A stretch of 12,535 bases of DNA from an uncultured Collinsella sp. (GTDB lineage Bacteria > Actinomycetota > Coriobacteriia > Coriobacteriales > Coriobacteriaceae). The notes beneath the pieces were generated by a model. That model did not search any database and had not been told where the DNA came from. It was given only the letters and a program-made list of their open reading frames with translations. Of this stretch, positions 1 to 5,712 are shown one piece after another. The stretch lies in the NCBI GenBank assembly GCA_938023085.1, contig CALHDP010000077.1, forward strand, positions 1 through 12,535, in the 5' to 3' direction. The position numbers and the translations under genes were made by a program. How positions within the stretch are numbered: position 1 is the stretch's first letter; every line of letters begins with the position of its first letter.

Positions 1-474
1 ACCCAGCTCGAGCACATCGTCCTTGCTGTCAACGTTCTCGTCGAGCAGGATTTCCATGTTCTTCTCGATGGTCTTGACCGGCTCATCGGCCACGTGCGCC
101 GAAGGCTCGGTATTGAGGACCACGCCCGTGTAGACATTGCCGTCGCGCGTATAAACGGTGCAGTTCTCGCCATCGGCCGTAGACCACTGATGCCCGCCGA
201 GGGTCGTGGGGCGCAGGCGACCATTGTCCTTAATGGAGCGCACCATGGCGCCCAGGGTATCGACATGGCTCGCCAACACGAGCGGCTCACCCTCACCACC
301 AAGCTCAACGAGCACATTGCCCTTATTGGAGCGCTCGGGCCCAAAACCCATATCGCGCAACGTTTCCATCAGATAGTCAGTAGCCGCACGGGTATAGCCC
401 GTTGGCGAAGCAATCGAGGTAAGCGCCTTCAACTGGTCAGTAATATAGGAGAGCGTAGAATCCATCTTGGACAC
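1..474 (-). CDS. M42 family metallopeptidase (glutamyl aminopeptidase/endoglucanase-like), N-terminal part
   Basis: The visible 158 residues are the N-terminus; the gene runs off the left edge. M42 enzymes are cytosolic, di-metal, oligomeric aminopeptidases that trim peptides. The family signs are SPTGYTRAATDYL near residues 23-35 (the usual 'PSG-E' opening), a metal-ligand motif ASHVDTLGAMV at 68-78 (H70, D72), and GGHQW at 93-97. The last of these begins the insert domain that continues as VYTGVVLNTEPSAHV. I chose GTG at 474 because AAAGGG lies 8 bases upstream. An in-frame ATG at 465 would remove three residues but sits about 17 bases from that ribosome site. The later metal ligands and the catalytic Glu pair are outside the window, so activity cannot be judged. 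It is transcribed in the same direction as fucO but is separated from it by 256 bases holding a large inverted repeat, so an operon with fucO is unlikely. Confidence 0.85.
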   Translation of the reverse strand, partial: MSKMDSTLSYITDQLKALTSIASPTGYTRAATDYLMETLRDMGFGPERSNKGNVLVELGGEGEPLVLASHVDTLGAMVRSIKDNGRLRPTTLGGHQWSTADGENCTVYTRDGNVYTGVVLNTEPSAHVADEPVKTIEKNMEILLDENVDSKDDVLELG

Positions 475-594
475 CAAAGTCACCCTTTCATATCGAATTA
501 AACCCACAGCAACAATACCACCGCGAACCATCTTTTTACCTAGCGAGATGGCCCGTCGAGCTCCCCAGAACTGCGCCCGCCACGATAACGAGCC

Positions 595-723
595 GGCGGG
601 CCCCTTTCCGTTAGCCCCACAATCTTTCCGCAGGACGGAGGAAGCCCCCGCCGCACGAAGTGCGCAGCGGGGGCTTCCGACATGTCCGAGGACGATTGTG
701 GGGCTAACGGGCAGGGGCCCGCC
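595..723. repeat. Large nested inverted repeat between fucO and the M42 peptidase gene
   Basis: Outer arms 595-624 and 694-723 are 30 bases each and pair at 28 of 30 positions, with one further G-T pair. They carry GGCGGGCCCC and GTTAGCCCCACAATC. Inside lies a second hairpin, 640-656 with 660-678: GGAAGCCCCCGC pairs with GCGGGGGCTTCC, the stem continues CGCAC/GTGCG, and the loop is GAA. The bases between the two hairpins are only partly complementary. It begins 8 bases after the fucO stop codon (minus strand). It could act as a terminator, but no T-run follows on either strand, so a REP/MITE-like intergenic element is as likely. It contains no gene. Confidence 0.8.
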
Positions 724-730
724 GAACCAG

Positions 731-1897
731 TTAGGCAGCCGGGCAGATCTTCTTGAAGAGCTCGATGACATCGTCGAGCGTCGCCTCGCGCGGGTTACCC
801 GGGAAGCAAGCGTCGGCCATGGCGTCCTTGGCCAGGACCTCGATCTCGTCAGCCTTCATGGCCTCGCAGACGTGCGGGATGTTCACGTCGGCGGAAAGCT
901 GCTTGACGGCGGCGATGGCAGCATCGGCAGCCTCGTCGGTGCTCATGCCCGTGGTGTCAACGCCCATGGCGACGGCAACCTTGGCCAGGCGCTCGGCGCA
1001 AACCGGCTTGTTGAACTCCATGGCGATCGGCAGCAGCATGGCGCAGGCGACGCCGTGCGGGGTGTCGTAGTGAGCGGACAGGGTGTGAGCCATGGCGTGG
1101 TCGATGCCCAGGCCAACGTTGGAGAAGCCCATGCCGGCGACATACTGGCCAAGAGCCATGCCCTCGCGGCCGGAGCCGGGCTGACCGGACTTGGCCTCGG
1201 CGACGGAGTCGCGCAGGTTCTCGCTGATCAGCTTAATGGCCTCAAAGTGGAACATGTCGGAGAGCTCCCAGGCGCCCTTGGTGGTGTAGCCCTCGATGGC
1301 GTGGGTCAGAGCGTCCATGCCGGTGGAAGCAGTCAGGCCGGCGGGCATGGAAGCCATCATGTCGGGGTCGACGACGGCGACCTCGGGGGCGTCGTTGGTG
1401 TCGACGCACACGAACTTGCGGACCTTCTCGGGGTCGGTGATGACGTAGTTGATGGTCACCTCGGCAGCGGTACCGGCGGTCGTCGGCACAGCGATGGTGA
1501 ACACCGCGTGGTTCTTAGTGGGAGCAACGCCCTCGAGGCTGCGGACATCGGCGAACTCGGGGTTGTTGATGATGATGCCGATGGCCTTGGCAGTGTCCAT
1601 GGAGGAGCCGCCACCGATGGTCACGATAGCGTCAGCCTCGGCGGCCTTGAAGGCCTCGACGCCGTCCTTGACGTTCTGGATCGTGGGGTTGGGCTTAATC
1701 TCGGAGTAGAGGCTCCAAGCGATGCCGGCGGCGTCGAGCTCGTCGGTCACCTTGGCGGTAACGCCAAACTTGACCAGGTCGGGGTCGGAGCAGACGAAGA
1801 TCTTCTTGTAGCCGCGACGCTGGAGCTCACCGGGGATCTCCTTGATGGCGCCGGAACCATGATAAGAGATGGTATTGAGAACGAAACGATTAGCCAT
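731..1897 (-). CDS. fucO: Lactaldehyde reductase / iron-containing alcohol dehydrogenase (FucO type)
   Basis: This 388-residue protein is full length for group III metal-dependent alcohol dehydrogenases. It closely follows E. coli FucO as I recall it: it starts MANR, and shares NNPEFADVRSLEG, IPTTAGTAAEVTINYVITD-like and ALGQYVAGMGFSNVGLG segments. FucO reduces (S)-lactaldehyde to (S)-1,2-propanediol with NADH in fermentation of fucose and rhamnose. The iron ligands are present at D195, H199, H267 and H281 (DALTHAIEGY; DHAMAH; DTPHG). The nucleotide-binding loop is GGGSSMD at 95-101, and D38 at the NAD-preference position is retained. I chose ATG at 1897 because GGGAGG lies 6 bases upstream; the longer reading to 1939 adds residues unlike the family and lacks such a site. 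No fucose operon genes adjoin, so the physiological substrate is inferred. The upstream region carries LacI/CcpA-like dyads, suggesting carbon-source control. Confidence 0.92.
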   Translation of the reverse strand: MANRFVLNTISYHGSGAIKEIPGELQRRGYKKIFVCSDPDLVKFGVTAKVTDELDAAGIAWSLYSEIKPNPTIQNVKDGVEAFKAAEADAIVTIGGGSSMDTAKAIGIIINNPEFADVRSLEGVAPTKNHAVFTIAVPTTAGTAAEVTINYVITDPEKVRKFVCVDTNDAPEVAVVDPDMMASMPAGLTASTGMDALTHAIEGYTTKGAWELSDMFHFEAIKLISENLRDSVAEAKSGQPGSGREGMALGQYVAGMGFSNVGLGIDHAMAHTLSAHYDTPHGVACAMLLPIAMEFNKPVCAERLAKVAVAMGVDTTGMSTDEAADAAIAAVKQLSADVNIPHVCEAMKADEIEVLAKDAMADACFPGNPREATLDDVIELFKKICPAA

Positions 1898-1956
1898 TGA
1901 TAGCCTCCCATCGTGTGCGGGGCACCCATTACGCCCCACGCTATGAGTCCCATCCT

Positions 1957-2011
1957 AACGCTTTTGAAACGAAAAACACGTGAGAACGTCAAATTAGTTA
2001 AAGCGTTTCAA
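1957..2011 (-). promoter_or_regulatory. Candidate fucO promoter with two LacI/CcpA-like operators
   Basis: On the minus strand TTGACG (complement of 1987-1992) is a good -35 box. The -10 about 17 bases on is poor (TTTCAA-like). The box is bracketed by two related sites: TTAAAGCGTTTCAA at 1998-2011, which matches the cre-type consensus TGWAARCGYTWWCA at 11 of 14 positions, and AACGCTTTTGAAACG at 1957-1971, which holds the same half-sites in rearranged form. The placement fits repression by a LacI-family regulator or CcpA-like control of fucO. No regulator gene is in the window. Confidence 0.4.
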
Positions 2012-2026
2012 CATGATAACGGAGTC

Positions 2027-2060
2027 CTAGACCTTCCCTCCCGACAGCAGCGAAGGCTAG
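2027..2060. repeat. Imperfect hairpin at the left island border
   Basis: CTAG-A-CCTTC at 2027-2036 pairs with GAAGG-CTAG at 2052-2060, with one bulged A and a 15-base loop. No T-run follows, so a terminator is not supported. It lies where composition changes from GC-rich to AT-rich. The rest of the 320 bases between fucO and the maturase holds only the operator, promoter and dyad sites listed separately; I see no gene in it. Confidence 0.35.
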
Positions 2061-2131
2061 ATTATAGAAGCAATCGCCCAAAGGATACGACCACTCAGTC
2101 TATAAATTGTTTCTGTTTTAGCAATATATGT

Positions 2132-2165
2132 TTGACAATACGTTTATAAATGGTTACCTTATAGT
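2132..2165 (+). promoter_or_regulatory. Possible promoter of the RiPP operon
   Basis: A perfect -35 hexamer, TTGACA at 2132-2137, is followed by AT-rich sequence and TATAGT at 2160-2165. The spacing of 22 bases is too long for a standard promoter. With a 17-base spacing the -10 would be TACCTT, which is weak. The position, 50-85 bases before the maturase start and at the head of five co-directional genes, is right for the operon promoter, but the exact -10 cannot be assigned. Confidence 0.35.
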
Positions 2166-2176
2166 AAACATCTTAG

Positions 2177-2199
2177 TTCACTAAAATAACATTAGTGAA
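2177..2199 (+). promoter_or_regulatory. Perfect 8-bp inverted repeat just before the maturase gene
   Basis: TTCACTAA (2177-2184) and TTAGTGAA (2192-2199) are exact reverse complements separated by AATAACA. The dyad lies downstream of the candidate -10 and ends 18 bases before the chosen start codon. It resembles a dimeric repressor operator. As RNA it would form a short AT-rich hairpin beside the ribosome site GAGG at 2206-2209. The binding protein is unknown. Confidence 0.45.
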
Positions 2200-2217
2200 A
2201 TGAAAGAGGCGGTAGAG

Positions 2218-3645
2218 ATGTTAGTTCTACCCATAAAGACCCTCTTGGGCCACTACATTTATGATGCCAATCGAAACGAGATACTTGCAGTAAGCAAAGA
2301 TCTCTTCAATTTCATCTCAGAAGTCCAAGCAGGCGAAGTTTGCCCCGACTCCTATAAATCAGACCAAGAATTCCAGTTACTACAATCATGTGGCTACTGC
2401 TACGATTCGCCATTGCAGGATGTCGCTTATCCATCAATTGACCTTTTGAAAGTTAAGCTGGAAAGAAATTTACGGATGATAACCCTTCAGCTGACTCAAT
2501 CTTGCAACTTCCGATGTGATTACTGTATCTATTCCGAAAACTCCTTATACAACAGAACCCACAGTCATAACTCTATGTCTGTTTCGACGGCCAAACATGC
2601 AATCGAATTCTTTAAGATGCACTCGATTGACAACCCAAACCCGGTCGTAGCATTTTATGGAGGAGAACCTCTCCTTCGATTTAGTGAAATTAAGCTAATT
2701 ACTCAATATGCAGAACAGGTATTTGAAGGAAAACACATCTCATTTCGAATTACAACCAATTGCTCTCTTTTATCTGAAGATATGGTTAAATTCTTCTTCG
2801 ATTCTGGGCATGAATTCTATTTGCTAATCAGTCTTGACGGGCCGCGGCAAGTCCATGATAAGTCTAGGCATTACGCTAATGGTGAGTCCTCATACCAAGC
2901 AGTTATAGACAATGTTCATATGATTTTAGACAACCATCCTGAACGCAACAAATATATTCATTTTAATGCCGTAGTCGACACGAACAACATCTATAAAACA
3001 GTCTCTTCCTTTATAAATGATAAGGATATCGAGGCTTGCGATGTTCAATTCAACTACTTGGAACGCAACGGACGTATCGCCCCCTACAATGACAAGTTCT
3101 CAAGTCAACTGAATTACGCCTTATTTAAAGCAAGAATTATGGACGAGCGCAAGATCGAAAAAGGAAACTGCAGCGATAGACTCGCTTCATATACGCTTGC
3201 AAGCATCAACCAAAACATTAAGCGATTTGCACCTTCGAACATCCCAACAAAAGCTATACCCGGTGGTCCATGCGAGCCAGGAGTTACGCGCCTATTTGTG
3301 ACAACAGCAGGAGCGCTTCTTCCTTGCGAAAGGGTCAGCGAAACAACCAAGGACATGTATATCGGTACATTGGATTCAGGATTTGATTTAGGTCAAATTG
3401 AAAAGATGATCAATGTTTCAAAGCTGACCAGCGATTCATGTAAAAAATGTTGGGCATTTCAGCTGTGCACTCAATGCATTAAAAGCGCAGATTGCAAAGG
3501 AGTAATTAGCCCTGATTACAAACGAACAGCATGCGACAACTCAAAACGAATTGCCTTTGATCGACTTAATCAGAAAATACTTCGCTTTGAGCTTCATAGA
3601 CACGAAGTGTCCATTACAACGGCTCTTAAAAGGAACAAGCGATAA
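2218..3645 (+). CDS. ccpM: Cys-rich peptide radical SAM/SPASM maturase (CcpM type)
   Basis: This 475-residue protein is the likely core modifying enzyme of the cluster. The radical SAM 4Fe-4S motif is CNFRCDYC (C96, C100, C103), followed by YGGEP at 147-151 and LISLDGP at 203-209. A C-terminal SPASM domain has eight cysteines at 352, 370, 408, 411, 417, 420, 426 and 439, enough for two auxiliary clusters. The N-terminal 85 residues (opening HYIYDANRNEIL) form a separate domain that may bind the leader peptide. From memory this matches the TIGR04068 'CcpM' family, which travels with the TIGR04066 and TIGR04069 families found immediately downstream. Such enzymes usually make thioether or other Cys crosslinks; the exact product here is unknown. 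I chose ATG at 2218 because GAGG lies 8 bases upstream; the in-frame ATG at 2200 has no ribosome site and abuts a dyad. The next gene starts 5 bases after the stop. Confidence 0.88.
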   Translation: MLVLPIKTLLGHYIYDANRNEILAVSKDLFNFISEVQAGEVCPDSYKSDQEFQLLQSCGYCYDSPLQDVAYPSIDLLKVKLERNLRMITLQLTQSCNFRCDYCIYSENSLYNRTHSHNSMSVSTAKHAIEFFKMHSIDNPNPVVAFYGGEPLLRFSEIKLITQYAEQVFEGKHISFRITTNCSLLSEDMVKFFFDSGHEFYLLISLDGPRQVHDKSRHYANGESSYQAVIDNVHMILDNHPERNKYIHFNAVVDTNNIYKTVSSFINDKDIEACDVQFNYLERNGRIAPYNDKFSSQLNYALFKARIMDERKIEKGNCSDRLASYTLASINQNIKRFAPSNIPTKAIPGGPCEPGVTRLFVTTAGALLPCERVSETTKDMYIGTLDSGFDLGQIEKMINVSKLTSDSCKKCWAFQLCTQCIKSADCKGVISPDYKRTACDNSKRIAFDRLNQKILRFELHRHEVSITTALKRNKR

Positions 3646-3650
3646 TAATC

Positions 3651-4664
3651 ATGAAGACAATTGGACTTATATCTTTCACGAGAGCTGACTATCCTCTTCT
3701 AATTGGATTGCTAGGAATTGGCTACAATATTCGGGTATCAACACCATGCGGCATTCTACCGGACGGCGTAGATGTTGCCAACCTTGTTAATTGCAAAGAA
3801 ATTGGCATAAGAAATCGAATTAACTATGTAACGACAATCGATGAATCAGACTTGGTTGTCGTTTTATCGACGAAAGAAAGCGCCACAGGACTCATAGAAT
3901 TTAGTAAACACGCTGAAACCTATGCACATTCTGTAAATAAGAAGGTTGTCAGTCAACTCGCCACTGAACAAATTGAGTCTAGCAAAAGCGACATGCAGGA
4001 ATTAGCCCTGATACCAAAAATTGTTGTCGGGAATCTATATACACCCGCCGATTCAACAATTACGTTTAGTAGCATCGTTAGCGAGATGAGAAAGCACCAT
4101 CCCAATCTATGCGCTTTGAGCTTCAATCCTTTAAATGAAATCTGGGGCTGCAACACCCTTAGTTTTGATGGTGGCCAATCCGCCGTCAAAAAAATGAATG
4201 AGCAGATCAACATCATCATTGAGAATGGTAAATCCGACCTAGCTCTATTAGAAACGCCCAATGTGCTTATGAAATACGACGACCACATTTACGGAGATTA
4301 CGGATTAGGATCGATTGCTGCATGTCGAGCTTTCTGCCCTGACTTGGCCATCATCAATATCCCATACACGATAGCCGACTACGACATAATGCTTGGGCTC
4401 ATGCCCATAATTGAAACGCTAACGCAAGCAGAGAAAGTTCAATTTGAAATTACAAACGAAGTACTTGACGCCACTGAAGGGTTGGAGACGCATAGGTTTC
4501 AAATAAGCTATTCATCTAGCGATAAAGCAATTCAAGCAGCAAGAGAACTTCGACTAAGAGGAATGCCCTGTTTCTCAGCCAGCTTAGATCCAGAAGAATC
4601 ATTACTATGCTGCAAAACAATCGAGAACGAGTTGTTTGATTTCGATATTGGGGTGCTGAAATGA
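3651..4664 (+). CDS. Peptide maturation system protein (TIGR04066-like)
   Basis: This 337-residue protein resembles, from memory, the TIGR04066 'peptide maturation system protein' of clostridial Cys-rich peptide clusters, and the gene order strongly supports this. Its biochemical activity is not established. The N-terminal third looks like an alpha/beta nucleotide-binding-type fold: MKTIGLISFTRADYPLL, then SDLVVVLSTKES near residues 65-77. The C-terminal half contains LLETPNVLMKYDDHIYGDYGLGS near 199-221 and a PDLAIINIPYTIADYDIM stretch. I see no membrane segment, signal peptide or metal-binding cysteine cluster, so it should be cytosolic. The start is 5 bases after the maturase stop with only a distant AAGGA, suggesting translational coupling. 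Its stop overlaps the next start as ATGA. It may scaffold the precursor or deliver a group together with the carrier-like protein, but that is inference. Confidence 0.72.
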   Translation: MKTIGLISFTRADYPLLIGLLGIGYNIRVSTPCGILPDGVDVANLVNCKEIGIRNRINYVTTIDESDLVVVLSTKESATGLIEFSKHAETYAHSVNKKVVSQLATEQIESSKSDMQELALIPKIVVGNLYTPADSTITFSSIVSEMRKHHPNLCALSFNPLNEIWGCNTLSFDGGQSAVKKMNEQINIIIENGKSDLALLETPNVLMKYDDHIYGDYGLGSIAACRAFCPDLAIINIPYTIADYDIMLGLMPIIETLTQAEKVQFEITNEVLDATEGLETHRFQISYSSSDKAIQAARELRLRGMPCFSASLDPEESLLCCKTIENELFDFDIGVLK

Positions 4665-4975
4665 CAGCATATCGTAAAGATGAAACCATCTACGCAGAAA
4701 TCGAAAAAGCGATAAGCAATATTAGAGATTTGGATTTGACTCAATTTGACCAAAATCTAAGAAATCAGCAATTGACCGACCCGCCATTCAACTTGTCCTC
4801 ATCAGATTTAGTTCGACTGCTTATTTATCTTGAAAGCAGGTTTTCTGTTTACGTTGAGTACTCGTCGATTGAAAACCTAGGGTTCAACAGTGTTGAGGAG
4901 GTGAAGAAGGTAATAGAACAGTCAGAAACAATCGAACAATGGGAGGCAGATCATGAGAAGTATTCGTCCATTTAA
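4661..4975 (+). CDS. Acyl-carrier-related peptide maturation protein (TIGR04069-like)
   Basis: This 104-residue acidic, helix-rich protein overlaps the preceding stop codon by four bases (ATGA). The middle, NLSSSDLVRLLIYLESRFSV (44-63) followed by NLGFNSVEEVKKVIEQ (72-87), mimics the helix-2 and helix-4 pattern of acyl carrier proteins. The canonical D-S-L phosphopantetheine site reads S-S-D-L instead. It is therefore uncertain whether any serine carries a prosthetic group. From memory the match is to the TIGR04069 'acyl carrier-related' family, found only beside CcpM-type maturases. The likely role is a binding or delivery partner for the maturase. Its last 23 bases overlap the precursor gene, tying their translation together. 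Confidence 0.75.
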   Translation: MTAYRKDETIYAEIEKAISNIRDLDLTQFDQNLRNQQLTDPPFNLSSSDLVRLLIYLESRFSVYVEYSSIENLGFNSVEEVKKVIEQSETIEQWEADHEKYSSI

Positions 4976-5132
4976 CATGCATGCAGTAAATAGCGTCATT
5001 CATTTTGTTAGAAATTGCCCATGCGGTTATTGCAGCTGCATGTACTGCAACATACTGCGCAATTCTCCGCACGAAGCAGAAGTCGGTTCCAATTCGATCG
5101 AGGCGATGACGCGTGGTGGCTACTGGTCCTAA
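4953..5132 (+). CDS. Cys-rich RiPP precursor peptide (Clo7bot-like), 59 residues
   Basis: This small gene starts at ATG 4953 inside the end of the carrier-like gene. It has an excellent ribosome site, GGGAGG, 6 bases upstream. The product opens MRSIRPFNMHAVNSVIHFV (a leader of the 'M-K/R-x-I-K/R-P' style seen in clostridial Cys-rich peptides). It then has the core NCPCGYCSCMYCNI at 21-34, with C22, C24, C27, C29 and C32. The core reads as two CxCxY units plus a final Cys. A 27-residue tail with acidic residues, ending TRGGYWS, follows the last cysteine and is longer than I expect for this family. Placement directly after three peptide-maturation genes, and the alternating Cys pattern, make it the substrate of the upstream maturase. 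The mature product and cleavage site are unknown. Its last 20 bases overlap the next gene. Confidence 0.85.
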   Translation: MRSIRPFNMHAVNSVIHFVRNCPCGYCSCMYCNILRNSPHEAEVGSNSIEAMTRGGYWS

Positions 5133-5652
5133 ATCGAGCAAGACGGCTACAAACGAATATCGAATCTCAATTGAAGGTAACCCTTATCCGCATGCTCTAG
5201 CTCTCATCAACCCAGCCGGAGACAACCTCAATATCAAAAGACATGGGTTCACGGGTCCACTAGGACAGCTATTGAGTCTAAAATATACTGTTTATGACGA
5301 TGCAAATGAAAAACTCTTTACTGTCGTCGACGGTGGTTTTAGTAACATGCCCAGGGTTGCGCTCATCATCGAACACAAGGAAGTTGCGGTGTTCGATTAT
5401 GGCCTAAACAGACTTGAGATGAAGTGCGTAACGAACATACCGAATTACACAATAAAAGGTAACTTCCTATTTGGAGATTACGACATATTCAGCCAACGGG
5501 AAGTGAAGCTATCTTCAGTTATCGTCCTTCAATGTGATAAACAATCGTGCTTTAGCATACAGGTTTTGGATAAAGCCGAATTGGCCGCCGCAATTGGAAT
5601 ACCCACAGCCATTGCCCTTCTGAGGGCTCGGATTGAAGAGCATCTCGAATAA
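5113..5652 (+). CDS. LURP-one/tubby-like (YxjI-type) family protein in the RiPP operon
   Basis: This 179-residue protein has no membrane segment or signal peptide. The pattern of short beta strands suits the tubby-like barrel of LURP-one-related proteins. LSLKYTVYDDANEKLFTV (54-71), NYTIKGNFLFGDYDIF (111-126) and the closing hydrophobic helix AELAAAIGIPTAIALL (155-170) align in order with the family's 'Y-V-Y-D', 'W-V-G-F-x-H-Y-I' and C-terminal helix. I chose GTG at 5113 because GAGG lies 9 bases upstream; no ATG occurs in frame until about residue 79. It overlaps the precursor stop by 20 bases, so it is translationally linked to the precursor. LURP-type proteins bind lipids or membranes in a few studied cases. 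A role in immunity or peptide binding is only inference. I do not recall this family as a standard part of CcpM clusters. Confidence 0.6.
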   Translation: MVATGPKSSKTATNEYRISIEGNPYPHALALINPAGDNLNIKRHGFTGPLGQLLSLKYTVYDDANEKLFTVVDGGFSNMPRVALIIEHKEVAVFDYGLNRLEMKCVTNIPNYTIKGNFLFGDYDIFSQREVKLSSVIVLQCDKQSCFSIQVLDKAELAAAIGIPTAIALLRARIEEHLE

Positions 5653-5678
5653 ATCGCAAAAAGCAGTTCGTAGCAACG

Positions 5679-5712
5679 TTCAGGAGCTAGATAGTTTTTT
5701 CTGGCTCCTGAA
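5679..5712. terminator. Hairpin between convergent genes, possible bidirectional terminator
   Basis: TTCAGGAGC (5679-5687) pairs exactly with GCTCCTGAA (5704-5712). The stem extends to 13 pairs with one mismatch, leaving a loop TAGTTTTT. It sits between the ends of the LURP-like gene (stop 5652) and the exporter gene (stop 5687-5689), the expected place for a shared terminator. The T-run is in the loop rather than after the stem, so intrinsic termination is not certain. Confidence 0.4.

Noticed and set aside
467..1900. Long plus-strand reading frame of 477 codons across the fucO region
   Set aside because: It is the antisense shadow of a clear fucO gene; the translation is Gly/Val/Asp/His-rich, matches no family I know, and spans the inverted repeat.
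2127..2183. Small plus-strand ORF starting ATG TTT GAC as an alternative precursor
   Set aside because: It has only 18 codons, no ribosome site and no cysteines, and it lies over the promoter region.
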